This document shows, one piece after another, positions 50,485 to 58,444 of a stretch of 64,000 bases of DNA. The DNA is from Trueperaceae bacterium (GTDB lineage Bacteria; Deinococcota; Deinococci; Deinococcales; Trueperaceae): the NCBI GenBank assembly GCA_011389865.1, contig JAABTL010000014.1, forward strand, positions 1-64,000. Direction: 5' to 3'. The position numbers were made by a program, and so were the translations under genes. The notes beneath the pieces are model-generated. The model saw only the letters and a program-made list of their open reading frames with translations, was not told where the DNA came from and made no database searches. Position 1 is the first letter of the stretch. Each line of letters starts with the position of its first letter.

Positions 50485-51375
50485 ATGCGGATCTTCGCAC
50501 TTCTTTCTTTGGTGGCCCTGCTGGTCGGCGGCTGCGCCGGGCTCAACGACGGCGCGGCGGGCACGAATCGGGTGACGGTGTTGCTCACGGGCAGCGCCGC
50601 GCCGTCGGTCTCGGTCGCCGCCCAGCCCGAGGGCCCCACCCCAGACGCGCTGCACGTGACGTTCGGGCGCGTCGACCTGGTCCCCGCGGAAGAGACGGGT
50701 GGCGGCGTCATCACCGTGTACGACGGTGACCCCGTCACGTACGACGTTCTCTCGCTGACCGACGGCACCACCGCGGAACTGGGTCAGGCCGTAGACGTGC
50801 CGCCCGGCACCTACGACCAGGTGCGCTTCATCGTCGAGAGGGCGACGCTGTCGTTCTGCGACGACGTGGATCCGGACTCTTGCGAGGTGTTCGACGTCTT
50901 CGTCCCCAGCGGTGCCCAGACGGGGATCAAGGTGAACGTCCAGCCGCCGCTGATCCTGGCCGACGGCGCGAACCAGACGCTCATCGTCGACTTCGACGTC
51001 GAGCGCGCGATCGTCGAGACCCCGCCCGGCAGCGGCAACTACCTGCTGAAGCCGACGGCGCTGCGGGTGATCTCCGAGGCCGGCGCCATCGAGGGACGGG
51101 TCCAGGACGTTGAGCAGATCGGGCTCGAGGGTGTGAGCGTCGAGGTCTACCCGGCCGGGTTGACCGAGGCCGAGCGCAACGAAGGCAACCTCGTCGTCGC
51201 GACGAGTTCCGACGGCGACGGATACTTCGCGTTCATCGCCCTGCTCGCGGGCCCGTACGACCTGTCCTTCAGCCTCGATGGTTACCAGAGTGCCTCCGTC
51301 GAGGACGTCGAGGTCGTGGTCGGCGAGACGACGTCGCCGGGACCGGTCACCCTGGAGCAGACGGTCACCGACTGA
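50485..51375 (+). CDS. DUF4382 lipoprotein with carboxypeptidase-regulatory-like domain
   Basis: 296 residues. The signal ends LLVGGC (Cys17). Residues about 25-190 fit DUF4382 (VTVLLTGSAAPSVS, LHVTFGRVDLVPAEE, YDVLSLTDGTTAELGQ, PPGTYDQVRFIV). Residues about 195-295 are a carboxypeptidase-regulatory-like beta-sandwich (IEGRVQDVEQIGLEGVSVEVYP, GPYDLSFSLDGYQ). Surface-anchored, function unknown. GAAGGAG lies 11 bases upstream of the ATG. Convergent with the VWA gene. Confidence 0.88.
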   Translation: MRIFALLSLVALLVGGCAGLNDGAAGTNRVTVLLTGSAAPSVSVAAQPEGPTPDALHVTFGRVDLVPAEETGGGVITVYDGDPVTYDVLSLTDGTTAELGQAVDVPPGTYDQVRFIVERATLSFCDDVDPDSCEVFDVFVPSGAQTGIKVNVQPPLILADGANQTLIVDFDVERAIVETPPGSGNYLLKPTALRVISEAGAIEGRVQDVEQIGLEGVSVEVYPAGLTEAERNEGNLVVATSSDGDGYFAFIALLAGPYDLSFSLDGYQSASVEDVEVVVGETTSPGPVTLEQTVTD

Positions 51376-51406
51376 AGCCGTCGTTTCGTCGCGCTCCCGG
51401 TGACCC

Positions 51407-53665
51407 CTACCGCACGCTGATCGGCACGCTCGCCAGCGTCCGGTCGCCCACGCCGGTCACGTAGCGGACCTCGTACGCGCCCGGTTCGTCCGGGGCGGTG
51501 AGGGCGGCCGGGCTGCCGTCGCGCGTGTACTGGTAGCTCCGGTAGGCGCCCTCGCGGGCGCCCGCCTCGACGATGGTGACGTAGTCCCGCGGGTTGTCGG
51601 GTCCCTCCCAGGTGACCTCGAAGCGTTCGCCGGCGTCGACGCTCGCGGGCGCGGCGAGGCTGGCGCTGACCGCGGTGACGGTGACGGGCACGCTCGCGAG
51701 CGTGTTCTCTTCCCGGCCGGTGACGTAGCGGACCTCGTAGGCGCCCGGCTCGGCGGGCGCCGAGAGCGTGGCGGGGCTGCCGTCGCGGGTGTACTGGTAG
51801 CTGGTGTACGCGCCCTCGCGGGCGCCTGCCTCGACGATGGTGAGGTAGTCGCGGTCGTTGTCGGGGCCGGTCCACGCCACGCTGAACTCGCTGCCCGCGG
51901 GGATCTCGGGGGCGACCGTCACGGTGGCGCCGACGGCGATGACGGTGATGGGCGCGCTCGCGAGGGTCCGGTCGCCTTGGCCGGTCACGTACCGCACCTC
52001 GTACGCGCCGGGTTCGTCGGGGGCGGTGAGGGTGACGGGGCTGCCGTCGCGCGTGTACTGGTAGCTGTCGTAGCTTCCCTCGCGGGCGTCCTCTGGGACG
52101 ATCGTGAGGTAGTCGCGGTCGTTGTCGGGCCCAATCCACTCGACGGCGAACTGGCCGCCGGCGCCGACGCTCTCGGGCGCGCCGAGGCTGGCCGTGACGG
52201 CGGTGACCGTGATGGGCGTGCTGGCGACCGTGGCGTCGCTGCGGCCGGTGACGTAGCGGATCTCGTAGGCGCCCGGTTCGATGGGGGCCGTGAGGGTGGC
52301 CGGGCTGCCGTCGCGGGTGTACTGGTAGCTGGTGTACGCGCCCTCGCGGGCGTCGACCTCGACGATGGTGAGGTAGTCGCGGTCGTTGTCGGGGCCGGTC
52401 CACTCCACGTTGAACCCGCTGCCAGCGGGGACCTCGTCGGGTCCGTCGAGGGTCGCGGTGGCGGCACGCGACGCGAAGGTGGGGCTGCGTCCGATCACCC
52501 GGGTCCCGCCCTCGGGGAGGGCGAGGTGGTAACGGACCTCGAGCGTTCCGGGCTCGTCCGGGACGCGCAGGTCGACGCTGCCAGCGGATCCGGACGCGTA
52601 GCTCCATTCGAGGTAGACCTCGTCGCCCGCGTCCGCCGGGGCGACGGCGAGCCAGCCGCTGCGCTCTCCGGAAGGGGCGCCGTCGAAGCGCGCGGTCACC
52701 GTCGAACCCGCCACCGGGTCGGTCGGCTCGACCTCGATGGTCACCTCGGCCTCCGGTTCGAGCTCGAACGCGAACGCGTTGTCCGCCTCGGGCGCGACGA
52801 CGAGTCCGGACACGACCAGGGCGGAGGTCGCGAACGCGTCCGCGAGCTCCGCGCGGTAGCTGCCGGGCGCCAGATCGGCGACGAACTCGCCGTCGCTTCC
52901 CGCCGCGAAGCGCTTGGATGCCCCGGACACGGGATCGACGAACTCGACGGTGGCGCCGTCGGTCACGGGTTCGCCGCGTCGCGTCAGCGTGACCGTCACG
53001 GGAAGATCGGCGGCGACCGGCATGACGTCGACGGCGCGGCCCAGCGCCGCGGCCAACTCCTCGACGCTGCGGGCGTTCTCGAACGTGCCCAGCCCCTCGA
53101 AGCTGCGGATGGCGAGGTCGTCGAGGTCGAAGCCGATGATGCGCAGATCGACCTCGAGGCCGGCGGCGGTGAGGTCCTCGACCGCGGCCCGCACGTCGCC
53201 GCCGCACGACTCGATGCCGTCCGTGACGAGGACGACGATGGCGCGCCCGTCGGCGTCTCGGAGGTCGTCGAGGGCCAGCTCGAGGGAGTACGCGATCGGC
53301 GTCGCGCCCTTTGCCTGGGTCCCGCGGACGGCGCCCAGCAGCCGATCGCGGTCGAAACCGTCGGCCGGCACGACGAGCTCGCTGTCCTCGCAGGCACCCT
53401 CGTCGCGCGCCGCCACCCGCGCGCCGTAGACGCGCAGGCCGACGTGGAGGTCGGGCGCCGCGGGGAGGCGGCTCACGAAGCCGGAAACGGCATCTTTGGC
53501 GGCCGTGATGCGGTACTGGCCGTCGGCGAGCCTGTTGAACATCGAGCCCGAGGCGTCCAGGACGAGAAGGACGTGGGTCGGCCCCCCTTGCGCCCAGGCG
53601 ATGGCGCCTGCGGGGACGAGCAGCAGCGTCGCGATGATGGCGGCGGAGCGCAGCGTTCTCAGCAT
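51407..53665 (-). CDS. Secreted von Willebrand factor A protein with four tandem C-terminal repeats
   Basis: 752 residues. Signal peptide ends AWA before Q26. VWA domain at about 30-220 with a full MIDAS: DASGS at 37-41, TPIAY, and VLVTDGIESC. A CarboxypepD-like linker (about 225-300) and one divergent sandwich follow, then four copies of an ~88-residue module, each with VEW(T/I)GPDNDRDYLTIV, DAREGAYTSYQYTRDGSP and EPGAYEIRYVTG. Repeats of this look occur in Ca/Mg-dependent adhesion or stress proteins. GAGGAGG precedes the ATG. No neighbour suggests a partner. Confidence 0.9.
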   Translation of the reverse strand: MLRTLRSAAIIATLLLVPAGAIAWAQGGPTHVLLVLDASGSMFNRLADGQYRITAAKDAVSGFVSRLPAAPDLHVGLRVYGARVAARDEGACEDSELVVPADGFDRDRLLGAVRGTQAKGATPIAYSLELALDDLRDADGRAIVVLVTDGIESCGGDVRAAVEDLTAAGLEVDLRIIGFDLDDLAIRSFEGLGTFENARSVEELAAALGRAVDVMPVAADLPVTVTLTRRGEPVTDGATVEFVDPVSGASKRFAAGSDGEFVADLAPGSYRAELADAFATSALVVSGLVVAPEADNAFAFELEPEAEVTIEVEPTDPVAGSTVTARFDGAPSGERSGWLAVAPADAGDEVYLEWSYASGSAGSVDLRVPDEPGTLEVRYHLALPEGGTRVIGRSPTFASRAATATLDGPDEVPAGSGFNVEWTGPDNDRDYLTIVEVDAREGAYTSYQYTRDGSPATLTAPIEPGAYEIRYVTGRSDATVASTPITVTAVTASLGAPESVGAGGQFAVEWIGPDNDRDYLTIVPEDAREGSYDSYQYTRDGSPVTLTAPDEPGAYEVRYVTGQGDRTLASAPITVIAVGATVTVAPEIPAGSEFSVAWTGPDNDRDYLTIVEAGAREGAYTSYQYTRDGSPATLSAPAEPGAYEVRYVTGREENTLASVPVTVTAVSASLAAPASVDAGERFEVTWEGPDNPRDYVTIVEAGAREGAYRSYQYTRDGSPAALTAPDEPGAYEVRYVTGVGDRTLASVPISVR

Positions 53666-53892
53666 CGGGTTCCTCCTCGGTGCTTCGGGTTTCGACCTTA
53701 TGGGCCAGCACGATCGTTTCGGCCATGGTAGCAGCGGTCGGGCGCCGATCGGGTCTACACTGAGGCGACGGCCGCGGAGGTCAGCCGGACGCGCGCGCGA
53801 GGCGCGGCGATCGGTCGCAACCCGGCCACGCACGTCGGCCCTTCGCCCCGTCGCGGGGCCCGCGGAGCCCGCGGACCCGAATGGAGGGCCTC

Positions 53893-54111
53893 ATGTGTTG
53901 GATCCCGTTGACGCTGGGCGTGTTGATGATCGGTGGCGGCGCCTTCCTGATCGTCCGCTTCTTCGTCGGCCACGGTAGCGCCCGACCCGAGGTCGCCACG
54001 ATGGGTCGCACGGAGAGCATGATCGTCGGCGCGCTGCTCGCCTCGGTCGGCTTCCTCATGCTCGTCCTCGGCATCACGGGCGTGATCTGCCAAGGTCTCG
54101 GGATCGGCTGA
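53893..54111 (+). CDS. Small membrane protein, 72 residues (first of a tandem pair)
   Basis: Two hydrophobic helices (CWIPLTLGVLMIGGGAFLIV and IVGALLASVGFLMLVLGITG) joined by a short basic loop with RPEVAT and RTESM. GGAGGG stands 4 bases before the ATG at 53893; the in-frame ATG at 53881 is upstream of that and less likely. A close paralogue follows 63 bases after the stop. Function unknown. TACACT at about 53756 may be the promoter -10. Confidence 0.75.
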   Translation: MCWIPLTLGVLMIGGGAFLIVRFFVGHGSARPEVATMGRTESMIVGALLASVGFLMLVLGITGVICQGLGIG

Positions 54112-54174
54112 CGCCGACCAGGGTCCTCCCCCGTCTTGGCGCCCGCGACCCACGCGGGCACGAGAGGAGGCCTC

Positions 54175-54393
54175 ATGTGCTGGATTCCCTTGCTGCTCGG
54201 TGTCCTGATGACCGCCGGCGGCGCCTTGCTGATCTTTCGGTTCTTCTCCGGTCACGGTCGGGAGCGCCCCGAGGTCGCCACGCCGCGTCGCACGGAGAGC
54301 ATGATCGTCGGCGTCATCCTCACGTCCGTGGGCTTCCTGGTGCTGCTCCTCGGCATCTTCGGCGTGATGTCCGACTGCTTCGGTTTGGGGTGA
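54175..54393 (+). CDS. Small membrane protein, 72 residues (second of a tandem pair)
   Basis: Same length and plan as its neighbour, with MCWIPL at the start, the RPEVAT-RRTESMIVGV loop, and two membrane helices. The Shine-Dalgarno GGAGGCCTC-ATG is almost the same as in the first copy, so the duplication included the ribosome binding site. The second helix ends in CFGLG versus CQGLGIG. Function unknown; perhaps a small envelope or stress peptide. Confidence 0.75.
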   Translation: MCWIPLLLGVLMTAGGALLIFRFFSGHGRERPEVATPRRTESMIVGVILTSVGFLVLLLGIFGVMSDCFGLG

Positions 54394-54453
54394 CCACGAC
54401 CGGCTGCCACCGGGGGACACGGGAACGATCGTCGGGTCGGGCGTTCTCGGCCG

Positions 54454-54786
54454 TCAGGACCGGCTCGTGAGCCGCAGGCCGACGATCGAGACGAGCAACA
54501 GCAGCAGGAAGCCCGCCCGAGCCGGCGTCAGCGGCTCCTGGAACAGCACGACCCCCAACGCCGCGGCGCCCAGGGCGCCGATGCCGACCCACACGGCGTA
54601 GGCGGTGCCGATCGGCAGCACGCGCACGGCGAGCGCCAGCAGCACCATGCTGACGGCCAGGGCCGCGATGGTGAACGCGCTGGGCCATGGGCGCGTGAAG
54701 CCATCGGCGTACTTCAGCCCGATCGCCCAGGCCGTCTCGAACAGTCCCGCGACGACGAGCACCAGCCAGGCGGCGGCGTGGGTCAC
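54454..54786 (-). CDS. sugE: SMR-family exporter, SugE/Gdx type
   Basis: 110 residues, four helices. The conserved Glu is in VVAGLFETAWAIGLKYADGF (Glu17), and VLPIGTAYAVWVGIGALGAA is closer to SugE/Gdx (guanidinium exporters) than to EmrE. It should exchange protons for guanidinium or small quaternary amines as a dimer. GTG start overlaps the acetyltransferase stop as GTGA. No guanidine riboswitch is evident upstream of the pair. Confidence 0.9.
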   Translation of the reverse strand: MTHAAAWLVLVVAGLFETAWAIGLKYADGFTRPWPSAFTIAALAVSMVLLALAVRVLPIGTAYAVWVGIGALGAAALGVVLFQEPLTPARAGFLLLLLVSIVGLRLTSRS

Positions 54787-55199
54787 GGTCGCACCACCTG
54801 GAACATCCCCAACAGCGCCTCGTGCTCGACGAAGCCATGCCGCTCGTAGAAGGGGGCGGTGCCCGTGGCGGCGAAGACGCCGATGAAGGCGCGCTCCGGA
54901 GCCTGCGCATGGATCCGTGCCACGAGCCGGCCGACGATCGCGTCGCCGATCCCGCGCTTCTGCCGGTCCGGGTGCACGACGACGTCCTGGACGTAGTGGT
55001 AGATCGCGCCATCGCCCACCACCCGGCCCATGCCCACGGTGCGGCCGCCCTGCGTGGCGACGACGCCGAGGAGCGATCGCTCCAGCGACGCGGGTGCCGC
55101 GTCGAAGTTCATCACCGGCGCCCAGCCGACCGCGGTGCACAGGTCGCGGTACTCGTCGATCGACGGCAGGCGGTCGTGGAGGACGATGTCGGGGCGCAT
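54783..55199 (-). CDS. GNAT acetyltransferase
   Basis: 138 residues. YHYVQDVVVHPDRQKRGIGDAIV is the acetyl-CoA-binding strand and loop, FIGVFAATGTAPFYERHGF the C-terminal GNAT motif. Likely acetylates a small amine; pairing with a guanidinium-type exporter suggests a cationic substrate, which is inference. GGGAGG precedes the ATG. Divergent from the Cys-rich secreted protein. Confidence 0.88.
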   Translation of the reverse strand: MRPDIVLHDRLPSIDEYRDLCTAVGWAPVMNFDAAPASLERSLLGVVATQGGRTVGMGRVVGDGAIYHYVQDVVVHPDRQKRGIGDAIVGRLVARIHAQAPERAFIGVFAATGTAPFYERHGFVEHEALLGMFQVVRP

Positions 55200-55408
55200 G
55201 GGAACCTCCCGTGGGGCGCGGCTGCGCGTTGCGACCAGGTTACCGCCGGCGCGAGCGGTGGGACGGTGTCAACGGCCGGGCCGAATGCCTCTGGAAGTCG
55301 GCGGCAAGCGGGTGTACCCGTGGGGCGTCGATCGGTCCAGCGGCGGGTCGTGCCGGGTCGCGGAACGCGGGCGCGGTGGCGTCGGTCGTCGGCGGATTGG
55401 GGTGCCAC

Positions 55409-56866
55409 GTGCCACGACGCGTCCTCGCCCTCACCGTCCTGCTGTTCGCTGGCCTCGCGTGGGCCCAGCCCTGGGCGCTGCTGCCCGCCACCGGCGAGCG
55501 TGTCGTGCTCGGCGGCCTGCAGCCGGGCGACGTCTACCAGTTGCGCGTCAGCGGCTGGATGTCGTTCGGCACCTGGTGGCAGAACGGCCGCCCGCTCCTC
55601 GACGACGCGTGCTTCGAGTTCGCGGCCAAGGGCTTCCCGGATCCGCTGCCGGTGGTCGCGAACGACTACGGCCTGTCCCTGTGCGACGGCGGCTACAGCG
55701 ACGACCACGTGTACGTCTCACCGGCCTTCGTGGCCCCGACCCCGCAGGTGACGCTGTGGGTGGTCGACACGGACTACCGCGACAACGCCGGTAGCGTCCT
55801 CGTGGAGGCGCTGTGGCTGCAGGCCGGCGGCGGCACGTCGGGGGGCGGGACGGCCGGGGGCGGCGCGACCACCGGCGATCTCGCCGGCGACGCGGGTCCC
55901 GGACCGTACTGCATCCTGCGCCGGTCCGACATCTACGGGCCGCCCAACTGCTTCGAGTTCTACCTCGCCGACACCTCGCGGACGTCCGGCGCCCTGGCGG
56001 TCCTGTCCGGCGGCGGCTGCTGGGCGACGGAGCTCGCGGAGCGACAGCGCTGGGAGATCGACCCTGCGCTCGGTGGCCCCTACTGGCAGTGGGAGACGGC
56101 CGACGGCTCGATGACCACGCTGAGTCGCTACGGCGGCGACTTCTACGGTTGCTTGGCCAGCGACCCGTTCGGCGACGACGACTGGGACGACGAGGGTTGG
56201 TGGGACGACCCCGTCGACCCCGACGACAGCTGTCCGTGGGCGTTCGACGGCGAGTGCGACGAGCCCGGCATCGGCACGGGCGCGTGCCTGCCCGGCACCG
56301 ACACCTACGACTGCTCGCTCGGTTCGAGCGATCTTGCGAACAGCTGCCTCTGGGCGTTCGATGGCGAGTGCGACGAGCCCGGCATCGGCACGGGCGCGTG
56401 CCTCCCCGGCACCGATGCCTACGACTGCCGCGGCGCCGCCGGCGACCCCGGCGGCGGCGATCCCATCGAGGAAGACCTGCCCGCAGACGCCGAGCGTCGA
56501 GACCAGACGCTGAACCAGTGCGACGTCTGGTCGGCCACGAACTCCGGCGGCGAGGAGGGCACCGTCGACACCTGGGACGTCGCCACGATCCCGGAGGGCG
56601 CGGTGTTCGACCTGCGCTTCGACGCCAAGTCGGTGCCCGACCGCTTCCGCGTCGTGTACCGCGGCGTCAACGTCTTCGAGAGCGGCTGGCGCGGCTCGAG
56701 CACATACGACGGGAACGCCGAGTACCCGGGCGGGGTCGTCAGCCCGGGCTCGGGCGAGGCCACGGACCTGTTCGTCAAGTCCGGCAGCACCGATTTCACC
56801 GTCGTCGTCATCGGCGGCGAGGACGGGACCATCTGGAACTACAGCGTTCGGTGTCGCATGCGTTGA
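55409..56866 (+). CDS. Secreted Cys-rich repeat protein
   Basis: About 485 residues from the GTG at 55409 (signal peptide ending LAWA before Q20). An N-terminal beta domain of ~130 residues is followed by a Gly-rich linker (GGGTSGGGTAGGG), a Cys-containing domain with CILRRSDIYGPPNCFEFY, and then two near-identical modules of the form CxWAFDGECDEPGIGTGAC-LPGTDxYDC, each with four Cys and many acidic residues like LDL-receptor class A repeats. A final beta domain follows (VFDLRFDAKSVPDRFRVVY). Probably a calcium-binding secreted or surface protein. No Shine-Dalgarno is obvious, so the start is tentative. Confidence 0.75.
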   Translation: MPRRVLALTVLLFAGLAWAQPWALLPATGERVVLGGLQPGDVYQLRVSGWMSFGTWWQNGRPLLDDACFEFAAKGFPDPLPVVANDYGLSLCDGGYSDDHVYVSPAFVAPTPQVTLWVVDTDYRDNAGSVLVEALWLQAGGGTSGGGTAGGGATTGDLAGDAGPGPYCILRRSDIYGPPNCFEFYLADTSRTSGALAVLSGGGCWATELAERQRWEIDPALGGPYWQWETADGSMTTLSRYGGDFYGCLASDPFGDDDWDDEGWWDDPVDPDDSCPWAFDGECDEPGIGTGACLPGTDTYDCSLGSSDLANSCLWAFDGECDEPGIGTGACLPGTDAYDCRGAAGDPGGGDPIEEDLPADAERRDQTLNQCDVWSATNSGGEEGTVDTWDVATIPEGAVFDLRFDAKSVPDRFRVVYRGVNVFESGWRGSSTYDGNAEYPGGVVSPGSGEATDLFVKSGSTDFTVVVIGGEDGTIWNYSVRCRMR

Positions 56867-56871
56867 GGCGT

Positions 56872-56896
56872 GGTCCGCGCAAGCGCGCCTCGGACC
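56872..56896. terminator. Hairpin between convergent genes
   Basis: GGTCCG (56872-56877) pairs with CGGACC (56891-56896), and the loop contains CGC-AAGC-GCG, so the stem can be longer. It sits in the 31 bases between convergent stops, and can serve both transcripts. Confidence 0.45.
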
Positions 56897-56897
56897 C

Positions 56898-57758
56898 TCA
56901 GGCCAGCAGTCCCCGCAGGAAGGCGAGCCCCTCGCGCGCGATCGTGTCCTGGTCCGGTGCGACGGGGCGCCACAAGCGCACCGCCCCGGCGATGCTGGTC
57001 ACCGCGGGGGTGAAGGACTCGATGACGACGTCGCCGTCGTAGCCGACCTCGCGCAGCGCGCGCGCGACCGCGTCCCAGGCGACCTGGCCCCGGCCCGGCA
57101 CCCCGCGGTCGTTCTCGCAGGCGTGCACGTGGAAGAGGCGGCCGGCCTCCGCGGCCGCGCGCACCGCCGCGCCGCTGTCGCGCTCCTCGAGGTGCAGATG
57201 GAAGGTGTCGAGATGCAGGCCCACGGCGTCGTGACCAACGTCGGCGCACAGCCGCAGCCCCTGCTCGACGGTGTTGACGCGGTCGGTCTCGAAGCGGTTG
57301 AGCGGCTCCAGCGCCAGGCGCACGCCGTGAGCGGTGGCGTCCTCTGCCGCAGCGCGCAGCGAGGCGACGACCCGGGCCCACTCCGCCGCGCGCTCGTCCG
57401 GGGGGAGGGGGCGCGCCAGGCCAACCGAGCCGTAGGCGGGGCCGGCGACCAGGTCGGCGCCGAGCGCCGCGGCCAGGCGCACCAGCCGCGCGACGTAGGC
57501 GAGGGTCGAGGCGCGAACGGCAGGGTCGGGATCACCGACGTCGCGCCCCGGGCCGTAGGCGCCGCACACGATGGCGTGCAGCCCGCGGCGACTCAGCGCC
57601 TCCGCCAGCGGCGCGGCGTCGACCAGGTCGGGGTCTTCCACGGCGATCTCGAAGACCTCGGCCCCGAGGTCGGCCGCGTGGTCGACGAGGTCGAGGTCGC
57701 GGTCGCTGCGGAAGGGCGAGCGCCAGATGAAGGTGTTGACCCCGAGGCGCATCCGCAT
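56898..57758 (-). CDS. TIM-barrel sugar epimerase (D-psicose/D-tagatose 3-epimerase type)
   Basis: 286 residues. The four metal ligands of ketose 3-epimerases appear in order: Glu in RLALEPLNRFETD, Asp in VGLHLDTFHLHLEE, His in LFHVHACENDRG and Glu in DVVIESFTP. GAAYGPG and NTFIW match the family too. It would epimerise a ketose or ketose phosphate at C3. Start and the preceding aldolase stop share one base (TGATG). Last gene of the eight-gene operon. Confidence 0.88.
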   Translation of the reverse strand: MRMRLGVNTFIWRSPFRSDRDLDLVDHAADLGAEVFEIAVEDPDLVDAAPLAEALSRRGLHAIVCGAYGPGRDVGDPDPAVRASTLAYVARLVRLAAALGADLVAGPAYGSVGLARPLPPDERAAEWARVVASLRAAAEDATAHGVRLALEPLNRFETDRVNTVEQGLRLCADVGHDAVGLHLDTFHLHLEERDSGAAVRAAAEAGRLFHVHACENDRGVPGRGQVAWDAVARALREVGYDGDVVIESFTPAVTSIAGAVRLWRPVAPDQDTIAREGLAFLRGLLA

Positions 57759-58444
57759 CAGCTCCCCGAGGCGCCGGTCGCGCCGGCGTCGGCGAGGATC
57801 GCCCGCATCGCCTCGGCCAGGGCCGCGGCGTCGCCGGATTGGACCCAGGCCTTCTTGACCAGTTCGCTGCCCATCCCGACGCAGGCCACGCCGGCGTCGA
57901 GGTAGGCGCGCAGGTCGGCCGGCCCCACGCCGCCGGTCGCCATCACCTGCAGCGAAGGCAGCGGACCCCTGACGGCCTTCACGTAGGCGGGGCCGCCGAC
58001 GGCGGCGATGGGGAACACCTTGACGAGCGGGCAGCCCCACGACAGCGCGGCGACCATCTCGCTGGGGGTGAGCGTGCCTGGGACGTAGCCCACGCCGCGT
58101 TCGGCGCAGAGCTCGGCGACCGCGGGGTCGCCGTTGGGTCCGACGACGAACGTCGCACCGGCATCGAGCGCGAGTCGGGCGGTCGCGAGGTCCGGCACGC
58201 TGCCCGCGCCGACGGCCACGCCGGCCGGGGCGCCGGCGACCAGCGTCGCCAGCACACGCTCCGCGCCCGGGCCCCGGAGGGTGTACTCGACGATGCGGGC
58301 GCCGCCATCGGCCAGGCCGGCGACCGCGTCGGCCGCGCGCGCCGCGTCGGCCTCGTAGAACAGAGGCACGACCCGTTGGGCCCGCACGGCGTCCAAGAGT
58401 GCGGCGCCCGAGAGCGCGGCGCCGGTGGGCGCCTGGCCGTTCAT
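57758..58444 (-). CDS. eda: KDPG/KHG-type aldolase
   Basis: 228 residues. RIVEYTLRGPGA carries the general-base Glu, GAGSVPDLATARLALDAGATFVV is the core strand set, and LVKVFPIAAVGGPAYVKAVRGP contains the Schiff-base Lys (LVKxFP). It should cleave a 2-keto-3-deoxy-6-phospho-sugar acid or a related compound to pyruvate plus a triose phosphate or aldehyde. ATGA overlap with the AroE-like gene. Substrate depends on the rest of the operon and is unknown. Confidence 0.9.
   Translation of the reverse strand: MNGQAPTGAALSGAALLDAVRAQRVVPLFYEADAARAADAVAGLADGGARIVEYTLRGPGAERVLATLVAGAPAGVAVGAGSVPDLATARLALDAGATFVVGPNGDPAVAELCAERGVGYVPGTLTPSEMVAALSWGCPLVKVFPIAAVGGPAYVKAVRGPLPSLQVMATGGVGPADLRAYLDAGVACVGMGSELVKKAWVQSGDAAALAEAMRAILADAGATGASGS

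Noticed and set aside
54454-55260. Guanidine riboswitch controlling the SugE-like exporter
   Set aside because: The upstream region of the acetyltransferase-exporter pair is only a short leader with a Shine-Dalgarno; I could not find conserved riboswitch elements.
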